NCBI GenBank assembly: GCA_028287035.1
Contig: JAQBQL010000277.1
Span: forward strand, 1-50,769
Length of the DNA: 50,769 nt
Reading direction: 5' to 3'
Origin: Labilithrix sp.
GTDB taxonomy: Bacteria; Myxococcota; Polyangia; Polyangiales; Polyangiaceae
Shown here: positions 1-8,579 of the stretch, one piece after another
How positions within the stretch are numbered: position 1 is the stretch's first letter
Layout: every line of letters starts with the position of its first letter
Position numbers and translations under genes: made by a program
Notes under the pieces: model-generated
The model's input: only the letters and a program-made list of their open reading frames with translations
What the model was told of the DNA's origin: nothing
Database searches by the model: none

Positions 1-190
1 CCGGCGCGGTGCTGGCGCTGCTCGGGGCGGCGCTCGCGGTCTCGTCGCCGGCGCGCGGATCGTGCGCCTGCTGCGCGACGTGCGCCGGATCCGGCGTCGT
101 CGCCGTGACCGCGGGGGCCGACGAGCACGCTGCGCCGGCCGAGAGCGTCACCACGGCGAGGATGGAGGAGAAGCGCGCCGCGACGGTCAT
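1..190 (-). CDS. Putative lipoprotein, N-terminal fragment
   Basis: Only the first 63 codons are inside the window; the gene runs off the left edge. The peptide starts MTVAARFSSILAVV and has a hydrophobic stretch ending in SAGAACSSAP, which looks like a lipoprotein or Sec signal with Cys at about residue 22; the lipobox is not canonical (Gly at -3). The remainder is Ala/Ser/Thr/Pro-rich, as in the linkers of many exported proteins of this lineage. The ATG overlaps the stop codon of the upstream FKBP gene by one base (TGATG), so the two are probably translationally coupled. The function is unknown because the folded part is missing. Confidence 0.65.
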   Translation of the reverse strand, partial: MTVAARFSSILAVVTLSAGAACSSAPAVTATTPDPAHVAQQAHDPRAGDETASAAPSSASTAP

Positions 191-750
191 CACTTCTTCT
201 TGATCTCGAGGAGCTCCACGTCGAAGAGCAACGTCGAGTTCGGCGGGATGACCGGCGGGAAGCCGCGCGCGCCGTAGCCGAGGCTCGGCGGGACGGTGAG
301 CTTGCGCTTGCCGCCGACCTTCATGCCGGCGACGCCCTGGTCCCAGCCCTTGATGACGCGCCCCGCGCCGAGCGGGAAGTCGAACGGCTTGCCGTGCTTC
401 TTCGAGGAGTCGAACTCCTTCCCGTCGGGGGTCGTGCCCACGTAGTGCACGGAGACGGTGTCGCCGGCCTTCGCCTCGGGGCCCTTGCCCACGGTGACGT
501 CCTTGATGCCGAGCTTCTCGTCGGAGGGCGGCGCGGGGTCGGCCCCTTTCGCCGACGCCGCGGCCGACGCCTCGGGAGGCGGGTCGGATGGCTGCGCGCT
601 GTTCGAGGCGGCGGCGCGCGCCTTCGGCTGCTCCGCGGGCTCGACCTGGATCGCCTCCTCCTTGGGAGGCTCGGTCAGCTTCGAGCAGCTGGCAGTGGCG
701 AGCGGAAGAAGGAGCGCGAGTGCGAAACACCGATGCAGGAGGCCAGTCAT
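190..750 (-). CDS. FKBP-type peptidyl-prolyl cis-trans isomerase, exported
   Basis: The product is 186 residues. Residues 1-22 form a signal peptide ending LATASC, suggesting a lipoprotein although the lipobox is weak. Residues 23-75 are a Pro/Ala/Glu/Lys-rich linker. The FKBP domain fills about 78-186, with recognisable pieces such as GDTVSVHYVG, FDFPLGAGRVIKGWDQG, KLTVPPSLGYG and LLFDVELLEI. Members of this family catalyse prolyl isomerisation; this one would act in the periplasm or at an envelope membrane on folding proteins. The start codon has no Shine-Dalgarno sequence but a TAGGGT hexamer lies 9 nt upstream, consistent with a leaderless transcript. It is followed in a one-base overlap by another lipoprotein gene. 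Confidence 0.9.
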   Translation of the reverse strand: MTGLLHRCFALALLLPLATASCSKLTEPPKEEAIQVEPAEQPKARAAASNSAQPSDPPPEASAAASAKGADPAPPSDEKLGIKDVTVGKGPEAKAGDTVSVHYVGTTPDGKEFDSSKKHGKPFDFPLGAGRVIKGWDQGVAGMKVGGKRKLTVPPSLGYGARGFPPVIPPNSTLLFDVELLEIKKK

Positions 751-759
751 CGGCCGAGG

Positions 760-787
760 ACCCTAGCTTTTTGCCGCGCAAAGTAAA
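760..787 (-). promoter_or_regulatory. Leaderless-type promoter of the FKBP gene
   Basis: On the minus strand TTTACT (782-787) and TAGGGT (760-765) are separated by 16 nt, and the hexamer ends 9 nt before the ATG at 750. No Shine-Dalgarno sequence is present. Motif-based inference only. Confidence 0.4.
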
Positions 788-800
788 GGGTTTGTACCCT
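787..800. repeat. Short inverted repeat between divergent genes
   Basis: AGGGT, a four-base loop TTGT, then ACCCT. It lies in the 88-bp gap between the divergent FKBP and receiver-kinase genes and touches the proposed -35 of the FKBP gene, so it could be an operator. Only the symmetry is seen; no regulator is known. Confidence 0.25.
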
Positions 801-838
801 CCCGAGGTATCGGCGCGCGACTCGTGCGATGATGCCCC

Positions 839-2062
839 GTGGCCCGCGTGCTGCACATCGAGGACGACCCTCGCAACCGGCTCCTCGTCAGGAAGCTCCT
901 CTCGGCCGATGGGCACGAGGTCATCGACGCCGCCGACGGGCTCGAGGGCGTCAGGCTCGCCATCGGGCAGCGGCCCGACATCGTGCTCGTGGACCTCAAC
1001 ATCCCGGGCCTCGACGGCTTCGAGGTGACGCTCCGTCTCCGCACCGAGGCGTCGCTCAACGGCGTTCCTATCATCGCGATCACCGCCGAGGGAGATCGCG
1101 AGACGAGCTTCGCCGTGGGGTGTGACGGCTTCCTCCAGAAGCCGATCGACGCGCGCGCCTTCGCCAAGCAGGTGGCCGGGTACATCGGCGGCCAGCGCGA
1201 GCGCATGATGTCGACGCCCGACCAGAACGAGGCGCGGCTCCGCCAGCAGAGCGGCCGCATCGTCGCGCACCTCGAGGAGAAGGTGTCCGAGCTCTCGTCG
1301 GCGAACGAGCGCCTCCGCGAGATGGAGAAGCTGCGCACCGAGTTCTATCGCAACATCTCGCACGAGCTCGCGACGCCGCTCACGCCGATCGTCGGCTACC
1401 TGCGCATGCTCATGGACGAGGAGCTCGGCGAGACGAGCAACCCCCAGCGCAAGGCGCTCCGCGCCATGGACGACTGCGTGCGCCGCCTTCGCTCGCAGCT
1501 CGACAACCTCATCGACGTGACCGGTCTCGAGACCGGAAAGATGCGGTTCTTCCACAAGGACTACGATTTTCTCGACACCGTGCGGCGCGCCATCGCCTGG
1601 CACGCCGATGCGTTCGCGGAGCGGAAGCTCACGATGCTCGAGGACTTTCCGCGCGGCCCGCTCCCCGGCTATGGCGACAGCGATCGCCTGGGTCGCGCCG
1701 TCTCGCAGCTGCTCGACAACGCCGCCAAGTTCACGCCCGAGGGCGGGATCGTCGGCGTCGGCGTGCGTGCCCACGACGGCACCTACGAGCTCGTGGTCGC
1801 CGACACCGGGCCGGGGATCCCGAAGGACCGCGCCGACCGCGTCTTCGAGCCCTTCTACCAGATCGACGGATCCCCGACGCGCGCGTTCGGCGGCACGGGC
1901 GTCGGCCTCGCGATCGCGCGCAAGGTGGCGCGCGGGCTCGGGGGCGACGTGCGCCTCCTCGAGGGCGGAGCGACCGTCGAGGGGATGTTCCTCGCCGGCG
2001 CGGCGTTCGGCCTGTCGGTCGCGAAGCGCGCGCCGACCATCGTCGTCGACACCACGGGCTGA
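839..2062 (+). CDS. Receiver-histidine kinase hybrid without a sensor domain
   Basis: The product is 407 residues. The receiver domain (about 3-118) has an acidic pocket at E8/D9/D10, phosphoacceptor D52 in VLVDLNIPGLDG, T82 and K101. A probable coiled coil (about 133-168) leads to a HisKA domain with the H-box FYRNISHELATPLTP (H175), then an HATPase domain with N294 in LLDNAAKFTPEGG, DTGPGIP and GGTGVGLAIA boxes. All catalytic motifs are intact. No transmembrane or sensory domain is present, so input probably comes by phosphorylation of the N-terminal receiver. The start is GTG at 839; the nearby ATGs are out of frame. A cysteine desulfurase gene follows after 5 bp. The cognate output regulator is not visible. 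Confidence 0.92.
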   Translation: MARVLHIEDDPRNRLLVRKLLSADGHEVIDAADGLEGVRLAIGQRPDIVLVDLNIPGLDGFEVTLRLRTEASLNGVPIIAITAEGDRETSFAVGCDGFLQKPIDARAFAKQVAGYIGGQRERMMSTPDQNEARLRQQSGRIVAHLEEKVSELSSANERLREMEKLRTEFYRNISHELATPLTPIVGYLRMLMDEELGETSNPQRKALRAMDDCVRRLRSQLDNLIDVTGLETGKMRFFHKDYDFLDTVRRAIAWHADAFAERKLTMLEDFPRGPLPGYGDSDRLGRAVSQLLDNAAKFTPEGGIVGVGVRAHDGTYELVVADTGPGIPKDRADRVFEPFYQIDGSPTRAFGGTGVGLAIARKVARGLGGDVRLLEGGATVEGMFLAGAAFGLSVAKRAPTIVVDTTG

Positions 2063-2067
2063 CCTCC

Positions 2068-3195
2068 GTGCCGCGCGTGTATCTCGACTGGAACGCGACG
2101 ACGCCGCCGCTGCCGGAGGCGCTCGATGCGATGCGCGAGGTCGCCTCGCGGACGTGGGGAAACCCGTCGAGCATCCACGCCGACGGTCGCGCCGCGCGCA
2201 GCGTGGTCGAGGATGCGCGCGCCGCCGTCGGCGAGCTGACCGGCCGGGACGCACGCGACGTGCTGTTCACGTCGGGTGGCACCGAGGCGAACAACCTGGC
2301 GGTCCGCTCGGCGGTCGCATCGGGGTGCACCGTGCTCGTGACGAGCCGCCTCGAGCATCCTTCCGTAACGCGCGTCGCCGAGGCGCTCGAGCGTGATGGG
2401 ACGGTGCGGGTCCGCTGGACGCGCGTCGCCGCGGACGGCGTCCTCGATCTCGCGGACGTGGAGGCCGCGCTCGCGGAGACCGGCGACGCCCGCGCCCTCG
2501 TCACCGTGCAGGCGCTGAACCACGAGACCGGCGCGCTCCAGCCCGCCGCCGAGGTGATCGCGCTCGCCCACGCGCGGAAGGCGCTCGTCCACGTCGATGC
2601 GGTGCAGGCGTGGGGCAGGGTGCCGACGACGTCGCTCGCCGGCGCCGACACGCTGAGCCTCGCCGCGCACAAGCTCCGCGGGCCGAAGGGGATCGGCGCG
2701 CTCGTGGTGCGTCCCGGCCTGCCGATCGTGCCCTTCGTGCTCGGCGGCGCGCAGGAGAAGGGGCTGCGGCCCGGGACCGTCGATGCGGCCCTCGCCGCGG
2801 GGCTCGGGATCGCGGCGCGTCACGCGCTGGGCGGTCCCGTGCGGTATGCACGCGTCTCCGCGCTGCGCGACCGCCTGGAGCGGACGCTCGTCACGCTCGG
2901 CGGGCAGGTCGCGGGCGCCGCCGCCGCGCGCGCGCCTCACGTGACGACGACGGTGTGGCCGGGCTGGCCGGGCGCCGAGCTCGTCGCGGCGCTCGATCTG
3001 GAGGGCCTCAGCGTCTCGAGCGGCGCCGCCTGCAGCGCCGGCACCGTCGATCCGAGCCCGGTCATCGAGGCCATGCTCGGCGCCGCGCTCGCCGCCTCGT
3101 CGATCCGGTGCTCGCTGGGCGAGCTCACGACGGAACACGACGTCGCGAGCGCCGAGGCGACGTTCGCCCGCGTCCTCGGCCGCGCCTCCCGCTGA
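2068..3195 (+). CDS. Cysteine desulfurase, NifS/IscS family
   Basis: The product is 375 residues, typical for the family. These PLP enzymes take sulfur from L-cysteine as a persulfide for Fe-S clusters and thiolated cofactors or tRNA. Seen here: the N-terminal YLDWNATTPP, the FTSGGTEANNLA loop, LEHPSV with the conserved His (about 97), HVDAVQAWG, the PLP lysine K202 in SLAAHKLRGPKG and the catalytic Cys322 in SSGAACSAG. The start is GTG, 5 bp after the kinase gene, so the two are probably cotranscribed. No iscU, iscR or suf gene is adjacent, so the sulfur acceptor cannot be told. The gene ends 3 bp from the convergent histidyl-tRNA synthetase fusion. Confidence 0.93.
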   Translation: MPRVYLDWNATTPPLPEALDAMREVASRTWGNPSSIHADGRAARSVVEDARAAVGELTGRDARDVLFTSGGTEANNLAVRSAVASGCTVLVTSRLEHPSVTRVAEALERDGTVRVRWTRVAADGVLDLADVEAALAETGDARALVTVQALNHETGALQPAAEVIALAHARKALVHVDAVQAWGRVPTTSLAGADTLSLAAHKLRGPKGIGALVVRPGLPIVPFVLGGAQEKGLRPGTVDAALAAGLGIAARHALGGPVRYARVSALRDRLERTLVTLGGQVAGAAAARAPHVTTTVWPGWPGAELVAALDLEGLSVSSGAACSAGTVDPSPVIEAMLGAALAASSIRCSLGELTTEHDVASAEATFARVLGRASR

Positions 3196-3198
3196 CGC

Positions 3199-6100
3199 CT
3201 ACTTGGCGGCGGCGGCCGGGTCGCTCGGACCCTTGACCGTGATCGGCAGCCAGAGGGCCTTGACCTTGGTGGTCGGTCCGTCGTGGTCGTAGCCGAGCAG
3301 ACCGAACACCAGGTTCGCCCAGCTGCCGGTGGGCCGCGAACCGTACGAGAGGATCGGCAGGAGGTGGAACTCCCAGTCGAGGCCGCCCGGGACGCGCTTC
3401 TGGCGGTAGAGCGTGTTGAGCGCGACCTGCGTGACCGAGTCGTCCGAGGTGTCCGCGAAGCGCCAGTAGAGCGGGAAGCCGATGGTCGTGCGACCCTTCG
3501 GGCTCGCGAAGTCCCAGAGGATCGGCGCCAGTACCGTGTGCGACGACTCGTCGTGACGGCCGAAGAACGCGATCGGGAGGATGTCGACGTTCCACCCGTG
3601 GGTGTCGTTCTGGAGCAGGATGTTCGGGAAGATCCACTGCGTGCGCGAGACGTTGAAGCTCTCCACCTTCGTGTAGAGCGGCGTCGCGAACGTGCGTCCC
3701 GTCGGGCTGCTCGACCCGAAGTAGAACGGGAAGATGCCGAAGCCGCTGTAGCCGAGGTCGATGTCCGTCGCGCGGTAGTAGATGGGGAGGATCGGCCCGG
3801 CCATCGTCAGCGACGTCGACTTGTTGCGGGTCGTCGCGTGCGAGAAGAACGGCGTGATCAGCGTGTCGGCCGTCTTCGTCACGCGGCGCAGGTAGCCGGG
3901 CACCACGAAGAGCGACTTCTCGGGATCGCGACCCCAGTGGAAGAACGGGAAGAGCGTGTAGTGGAACTCGGGGACGCCGCCCGTCTCCGGCTTGCCGTTG
4001 ATCGAGAAGAACAGCGGCGCGACGTCGAACACCGAGCGCTTCGGGTTCGAGGCGGCGATGACCGGACCGACGACGGTGAGCGAGCTCTCGTCGTACTCGC
4101 GCGTGCGGTGGAAGTAGAGCGCGGGCGGGACGATCGTGTAGGTCCGGCGCGTCCCGTCGTCGCCGCCGGTGTCGCCGTGGAAGTAGAAGGGCGCGACGCC
4201 CATGTCGACGTCGCTGCCGGCGCGGTCGCGGAAGTACGGGCCGACCAGCGTGAAGGCGTCCTTCGCGTTCCAGTGGGAGGTCGTCAGCAGCAGCGGCGCG
4301 TGGAAGTACCCGCCGTCCTTGCGGTGTCCCTCGAAGACGAGCGGCGCGAGCCAGTTGTCGTGCTCGCCGGGCGCCTCGCGGTGGGCGAGCGGGCCGAGCA
4401 CGAGCACCTTGTTCTCGCGGTCCCGGACCTTCCACGCGAGCGGGAAGAGGACGTCCGCGTCCCAGTTGGGCGACCGCCGATGGTAGTAGACGAGGGCGGT
4501 CAGCGACTCCTTGTCGGTCTGCGGGGTCGTCTCGCCGGTCTTCGGATCGAGGCCGCGCGTGTGCTCGAGATAGAGCGGCGGCACGAGGCGGAGGCGGTAG
4601 TCGCCGCGCCGCTCCTCGTAGTAGACGCCGTAGAACGAGCGGTGGACCGAGCCCTCGGCCGACGGGAGGCGGCCGTCGTAGTCGGTGCCGATCCGCTCCG
4701 CCGCGCCCTCGGGCATCGCGAGCGGATCCTGCGGGAGGATGGCCGTCGGCTCGTCGACCGGCCGCGAGGACGGGCTCGCCCCTTGCTGCGCGGGCTCCTC
4801 GTCCTGTCCGCCCTGGCGCGGTCCACCGGCGCCGCGGTTCCGCACCGGGCCGGACTGGGTCGGCCCCTGCTTGCCGGCGCCCTGGCCCTGCGCGAACGCC
4901 TCGGACCCCTGGAGGAGCACGAGCAGCGCGGCGACGACGGCGAGCAGCGCGGCGAGGCGCGACGGGAGCTCGCTCGTCTTCAGCTGCTCCTGCGTGCGCG
5001 CATTCAGATCCTTCAGCTCCACGACGCCCTCGTCGATCTCACGGTCACCGAGGAGCACCGCAAAGCGGGCCCCGAGCGAGTTGGCGCGCCGGAGCTGCGC
5101 CTTCACGGAGGCCTTGCGCGAGTCGACCTCGCAGCGCACGCCGGCGCGGCGGATGTCGCGGCCGAGGACGAGGGCGGAGTCGACCGCGCGGTCCCCGATC
5201 GGCGCGACCACGACGTCGACCACGCTCGCATCGGCGGTCATCTCGCTCGCGATGAGCAGGCGCTCGAGCCCGGCCGCGAAGCCGATCGCGGGGACCTCGG
5301 GGCCGCCGAGCTCGGCGACCATGCCGTCGTAACGTCCGCCGCCGACGAGCGTGCTTCCCGCGCCGAGCTTGTCGTACGCGCCCTTGATCTCGAACAGCGT
5401 GCGTCCGTAGTAGTCGAGCCCGCGCACGAGCTTCGGGTCGATCGCGTACGGCGTGCCGAGCGCGTCGAGGTGGCGACGAAGGCCGTCCCAGTGCGCGCGG
5501 TCCTCGTCGCTCAGGAAGTCGAGGATGGTCGGCGCGCCCTCGACCGCCGCCTGGTCCGCGGGGTTCTTGCTGTCGAGGATGCGCAGCGGGTTCGTGCCGA
5601 GACGCCGCTGCGAGTCGGCGCTGAGCGACTCCTTGCGCGGCGTGAGGAACGTCACGAGCGCTTCCTTGTAGGCGGCGCGGGTGCCGGCGCTTCCGATCGA
5701 GTTGACGAAGACGTCCGGCGAGGCCACGCCGATCTCCTTCAGGAAGCCGACGAGCGCGTCGATCATCTCGGCGTCGCAGCCGGGCCCCGGGTCGCCGAAG
5801 CACTCCGCGCCGACCTGGTAGAACTGGCGGTAGCGGCCCTTCGCCGGGCGCTCACCGCGGAACATCGCGCCGAGGTAGTACCAGCGGGTGACCGGCTCGG
5901 CGTTGTGGACCTTGTGCTCGACGTAGGCGCGCGCGGCGCCGGCCGTGCCCTCGGGACGCAGCGTGAGCGGCTCGTCGTGATGCGTGAAGGAGTACATCTC
6001 CTTCTCGACGACGTCGGTGGCCTCTCCGATCGCGCGCACGAACAGCGAGGTGGGCTCGACGTGCGGGGTCCGGACCTCGCGATAACCGAACCGCTCCATC

Positions 6101-6201
6101 GCGCGACGGAACGCAGCCTCGACGCCGTGCCAACGCCCGATCTCGCCGGGAAGCACGTCATTCATGCCCTTCACGGCACGGACGAGGGTGGGGGCGGTCA
6201 C
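3199..6201 (-). CDS. hisS: Histidyl-tRNA synthetase fused in frame to a repetitive exported-type domain
   Basis: From GTG 6201 the frame encodes exactly 1000 residues, against about 420-430 for ordinary HisRS. Residues 1-420 are a complete class II synthetase: RTPHVEP, motif 2 with [16 protein letters not shown] (113-128), the histidine-binding [13 protein letters not shown] (260-272) and GGGRYDG, motif 3 [12 protein letters not shown] (305-316), and an anticodon-binding domain. Residues 407-438 then read like a Sec signal peptide (Lys/Arg n-region, about 15 Leu/Ala/Val residues, QGSEAFAQ). A Gly/Gln/Pro-rich linker follows to about 500, then about 480 residues with some 20 repeats of a hydrophobic-Pro-x-aromatic motif (VAPFYF, LFPFFH, ITPFFS, IFPFYF, GFPLYW). 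Either the synthetase is membrane-tethered, or two proteins are made by internal initiation, or a stop codon is missing. An upstream extension to 6378 is possible but unlikely. Confidence 0.85.
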   Translation of the reverse strand: MTAPTLVRAVKGMNDVLPGEIGRWHGVEAAFRRAMERFGYREVRTPHVEPTSLFVRAIGEATDVVEKEMYSFTHHDEPLTLRPEGTAGAARAYVEHKVHNAEPVTRWYYLGAMFRGERPAKGRYRQFYQVGAECFGDPGPGCDAEMIDALVGFLKEIGVASPDVFVNSIGSAGTRAAYKEALVTFLTPRKESLSADSQRRLGTNPLRILDSKNPADQAAVEGAPTILDFLSDEDRAHWDGLRRHLDALGTPYAIDPKLVRGLDYYGRTLFEIKGAYDKLGAGSTLVGGGRYDGMVAELGGPEVPAIGFAAGLERLLIASEMTADASVVDVVVAPIGDRAVDSALVLGRDIRRAGVRCEVDSRKASVKAQLRRANSLGARFAVLLGDREIDEGVVELKDLNARTQEQLKTSELPSRLAALLAVVAALLVLLQGSEAFAQGQGAGKQGPTQSGPVRNRGAGGPRQGGQDEEPAQQGASPSSRPVDEPTAILPQDPLAMPEGAAERIGTDYDGRLPSAEGSVHRSFYGVYYEERRGDYRLRLVPPLYLEHTRGLDPKTGETTPQTDKESLTALVYYHRRSPNWDADVLFPLAWKVRDRENKVLVLGPLAHREAPGEHDNWLAPLVFEGHRKDGGYFHAPLLLTTSHWNAKDAFTLVGPYFRDRAGSDVDMGVAPFYFHGDTGGDDGTRRTYTIVPPALYFHRTREYDESSLTVVGPVIAASNPKRSVFDVAPLFFSINGKPETGGVPEFHYTLFPFFHWGRDPEKSLFVVPGYLRRVTKTADTLITPFFSHATTRNKSTSLTMAGPILPIYYRATDIDLGYSGFGIFPFYFGSSSPTGRTFATPLYTKVESFNVSRTQWIFPNILLQNDTHGWNVDILPIAFFGRHDESSHTVLAPILWDFASPKGRTTIGFPLYWRFADTSDDSVTQVALNTLYRQKRVPGGLDWEFHLLPILSYGSRPTGSWANLVFGLLGYDHDGPTTKVKALWLPITVKGPSDPAAAAK
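4891..4983 (-). other. Signal-peptide-like junction inside the HisRS fusion
   Basis: Residues 407-437 of the fusion: CTG at 4981-4983 begins LKTSELPSR, followed by a hydrophobic core and a c-region ending AFA before Gln, a textbook signal peptidase I site. GGAG lies a few bases before the CTG. There is no in-frame ATG here, and the only in-frame GTG lies inside the hydrophobic core, so independent initiation would need a CTG or that GTG. Confidence 0.55.
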
Positions 6202-6243
6202 GGGGGCAGCCTTATCACCTCGCCTGGCATGCGGGGTCAAGCA

Positions 6244-6259
6244 TAGGATTGCCTCCGCC
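6244..6259 (+). promoter_or_regulatory. Proposed -10 element of ruvX
   Basis: TAGGAT at 6244-6249 ends 10 nt before the GTG at 6260. No convincing -35 or Shine-Dalgarno sequence is seen. It fits the TANNNT pattern found before many starts in this window. Confidence 0.3.
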
Positions 6260-6745
6260 GTGGAGAGCCCTCCCTCCCAACCCCGCGCGCCCTCGCCTCG
6301 TCCGCCGCGTGCCCGGGTCTGCGCGCTCGACCTCGGGGCGGTGCGGGTCGGCGTCGCGCTCTCGGACGAGCTCGGCATGATGGCTCACCCGCGGGGCGTG
6401 CTCGCGGCCCGTCCGCGACCGAAGCTCCTCGAAGCGCTGAAGGCCCTCGTTGCCGAGGAGGGCGTCCGCCGCATCATCGTGGGCTTCCCGCTCGACATGC
6501 GCGGCACGGAGGGTGAGGCGGCCCGACGGGCGCGCGGGATCGCGCAGGAGATCGCGGACACCACCGCGTGCAACGTCGAGCTCTGGGACGAGCGCCTCAC
6601 CACCGTCCAGGCGAAGCGCGCCCTCACCGCGAGCGAGGTGTTCGGCCAGCGCGCCAAGGAGCGCATCGACGAGGCTGCGGCCGTCGAGATCCTCCAGGCC
6701 TGGCTCGATGCGCGCGCCGCGCGGAAGAAGCGGAGCCGTCAGTGA
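6260..6745 (+). CDS. ruvX: Putative pre-16S rRNA nuclease / Holliday-junction resolvase homologue, YqgF family
   Basis: The product is 161 residues from GTG 6260, matching the family length; an upstream ATG at 6164 would add 32 residues reaching back into the HisRS gene and is unlikely. The RNase H-like fold is marked by CALDLGAVRVGVALSD, IIVGFPLDMRGTEG, LWDERLTT and a terminal IDEAAAVEILQAWLD, which carry the conserved acidic residues. Family members process the 5' end of 16S rRNA and have been proposed to act on Holliday junctions. It is divergent from hisS, and its stop overlaps the mltG start (GTGA), so the two form a translationally coupled operon. Confidence 0.9.
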   Translation: MESPPSQPRAPSPRPPRARVCALDLGAVRVGVALSDELGMMAHPRGVLAARPRPKLLEALKALVAEEGVRRIIVGFPLDMRGTEGEAARRARGIAQEIADTTACNVELWDERLTTVQAKRALTASEVFGQRAKERIDEAAAVEILQAWLDARAARKKRSRQ

Positions 6746-7956
6746 GCGATCGTCCGCCCGAGGGCCGCGAGTCGAGGAGCTCCTCGAGCATCCCGTCGAG
6801 CAAGGGCTCACGCGTTCGCCGCGAGAAGCGCCGCCGCCGCGCCGCGCGTGCCGAGGCCAAGGACGTCCCCGCCGCGCGGAGCGGTCGCCCGCTCTTCTGG
6901 GCGCTCGTCACGGCCGGCATCGCGCTCGCTGCCCTGCTCGCGTACGTGCTCGTCCTCTACCCGGCGAGCAGCGGTCCGGGCGCGGGCAAGGACGTCGAGC
7001 TCACCATCGAGCCCGGGGAGAGCGCCGCTGCGGTCGTCGACAAGCTCGATCGCGCCGGGCTGCTCGTGTCGCGGAGCCGCTTCGCGCTCTACGTGCGCGT
7101 GACGAGCCCCACGTTCGCGCCCGGTCCCCACCTGCTCACCGACGACGTGAGCCCGCAGGAGCTGATCCGCCGGCTCGAGCGTCTCGGCAGCGCCGCGCAC
7201 GCGAAGGTCACGATCCCCGAGGGCTACAACCGCTTCGACATCGCGAAGCGCATGCAGAGCCTGCACGTCACGTCGCAGGCCGCCTTCCTCGAGGCCACCG
7301 CCGATCCGACGCTCCTCCGCGAGCTCCGGATCGACGGGGACAGCGCCGAGGGCTTCCTCTTCCCGGCGACCTACGAGCTGGCGAAGGACTCCGATCCGCA
7401 CGACGTGGTGCGCCGGCTGGTCTCGGAGCTCGACAAGCGGTGGACGCAGCTCGAACAGAACCACCACCTGGGCATCGCGAGCCTCGAGGGCGCCTTCGGC
7501 TGGACGCGCCGCGAGATGATCACGCTCGCCTCGATGGTGGAGAAGGAGGCGGCGGTCGACGACGAGCGCCCGATCATCGCGAGCGTCTTCCTGAACCGGC
7601 TCCGCGACGCCACGTTCAAGCGCAAGGTCCTCCAGTGCGACCCGACCGCGGGCTACGGCTGCCTCGTCCTCCGCGACCGCGTGCCGGGCTGCGCGGGGTA
7701 CGCCGGGAAGATAACGCACGCCGTCAATTCCGACCCGCAGAACACCTACAGCACGTACGTCCACGAGGGGCTGCCGCCCGGGCCGATCGCGAATCCCGGC
7801 GTCAAATCGCTCCAGGCGGTCCTCGCGCCGGCCACCACGAAGTACCTCTACTTCGTGACGCGTGGCGAAGCGCGACGGCATGCGTTCAGCGAGACCCTCG
7901 AGGAGCACTCCGCCGCCGTGAAGGACCTGAAGGAGCGAACCGCGACTCCTCGTTGA
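6742..7956 (+). CDS. mltG: Endolytic murein transglycosylase MltG
   Basis: From GTG 6742 the product is 404 residues. A basic Ser/Arg-rich cytoplasmic segment (1-48) precedes one membrane helix (about 51-72), then a LysM-like region and the YceG/MltG catalytic domain. The hallmark ASMVEKEAAVDDERP (about 263-277) carries the catalytic Glu (E267 or E269), followed by SVFLNRL and NTYSTYVHEGLPPGPIANPG. The family cleaves nascent glycan strands in the periplasm to set their length. The GTGA overlap with ruvX decides the start. Cys residues at about 299, 307 and 317 (QCDP, YGCL, PGCAGY) form an insertion in a usually Cys-free loop and could make a disulfide. Confidence 0.93.
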   Translation: MSDRPPEGRESRSSSSIPSSKGSRVRREKRRRRAARAEAKDVPAARSGRPLFWALVTAGIALAALLAYVLVLYPASSGPGAGKDVELTIEPGESAAAVVDKLDRAGLLVSRSRFALYVRVTSPTFAPGPHLLTDDVSPQELIRRLERLGSAAHAKVTIPEGYNRFDIAKRMQSLHVTSQAAFLEATADPTLLRELRIDGDSAEGFLFPATYELAKDSDPHDVVRRLVSELDKRWTQLEQNHHLGIASLEGAFGWTRREMITLASMVEKEAAVDDERPIIASVFLNRLRDATFKRKVLQCDPTAGYGCLVLRDRVPGCAGYAGKITHAVNSDPQNTYSTYVHEGLPPGPIANPGVKSLQAVLAPATTKYLYFVTRGEARRHAFSETLEEHSAAVKDLKERTATPR

Positions 7957-7980
7957 ACGAAGCCAGCCGCGCGCTAGGCT
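7953..7980 (+). promoter_or_regulatory. Promoter of the chalcone-isomerase-like gene, leaderless type
   Basis: TTGAAC (7953-7958), a 16-nt spacer and TAGGCT (7975-7980), with the hexamer ending 7 nt before ATG 7988. Transcription starting about 7 nt downstream would begin at the start codon itself. There is no Shine-Dalgarno sequence. It is one of the clearest examples in the window. Confidence 0.5.
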
Positions 7981-7987
7981 CGAGCGT

Positions 7988-8542
7988 ATGAACAGCCGTC
8001 GCCGGTTTCTTTCGTCTGCGCTCTTGGTCGTGGTCGCTTCCTCCTTCGCGGTCCTCGGCGCTCCGCGCGCCGCCCATGCGGACGGCATGATCTTCACGGG
8101 CGACGGCGTCCGCACGAAGTCCATCGGTCCCTTCAGCGCGAAGGTCTATTCGATCCGTCACGACATGAAGGAGCGCCCCGCGGCGAAGTCGAAGCAGGCC
8201 GTCATCGAGGCCGACGTCGACAAGGTCTTCACCTGGAAGATGCTGCGTGACGTCGACACCTCGAAGATCAAGACCGCCCTCCGCGAGGCCTTCCAGATGA
8301 ACGGGTACGGCGACCAGTCGAAGATCGCTCCCTTCGTCGGCGCGTTCAGCCAGGATGAGATCAAGGAGAACTCGCCCGTGAGCATCTCCTACTCCGCGGT
8401 CACGAAGTCGGTGACGATCACGGTCGGGGGCGGGGGAAAGGCGACGATCCCCGGCGTCGAGTTCATGAAGGCCGTGTGGAGCATCTGGCTCGGCAAGATC
8501 GACCCGCCGTCGCTCGGCGATCAGCTGATCTCGAAGCTCTGA
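7988..8542 (+). CDS. Chalcone-isomerase-like periplasmic protein with Tat-type signal
   Basis: The product is 184 residues. The N-terminus SRRRFLSSALLVVV matches the twin-arginine consensus, with a likely cleavage after AAHA (about residue 32). The mature part starts DGMIFTGDGVRTKSIGPFSAKVYSI and ends with WSIWLGKIDPPSLGDQLISKL, the pattern of the bacterial chalcone isomerase-like family (GxGxRxK opening and the W-x-G-x-x-P-P closing segment). Bacterial members usually lack isomerase activity and their role is not established; fatty-acid or lipid binding has been proposed for relatives. It is a single gene between mltG and glk with its own promoter-like sequence. Confidence 0.75.
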   Translation: MNSRRRFLSSALLVVVASSFAVLGAPRAAHADGMIFTGDGVRTKSIGPFSAKVYSIRHDMKERPAAKSKQAVIEADVDKVFTWKMLRDVDTSKIKTALREAFQMNGYGDQSKIAPFVGAFSQDEIKENSPVSISYSAVTKSVTITVGGGGKATIPGVEFMKAVWSIWLGKIDPPSLGDQLISKL

Positions 8543-8552
8543 CCGGTGCTAA

Positions 8553-8575
8553 GGAGGGCCTGACAGGAGCCCTCC
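8553..8575 (+). promoter_or_regulatory. Stem-loop in the glk leader
   Basis: GGAGGGC (8553-8559) pairs perfectly with GCCCTCC (8569-8575) around a 9-nt loop. No U-tract follows. The AGGAG that would serve as the glk ribosome binding site (8565-8569) lies in the loop and the first base of the right arm, so folding could limit translation of glk, or mark the 3' end of the upstream transcript. Confidence 0.4.
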
Positions 8576-8579
8576 AGAG

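Noticed and set aside
3283..6246. A 987-codon open frame on the plus strand opposite the HisRS fusion
   Set aside because: Its translation is a run of Arg, Ala and Glu with no domain. It is the antisense shadow expected in a high-GC gene, and the minus strand has all synthetase motifs.
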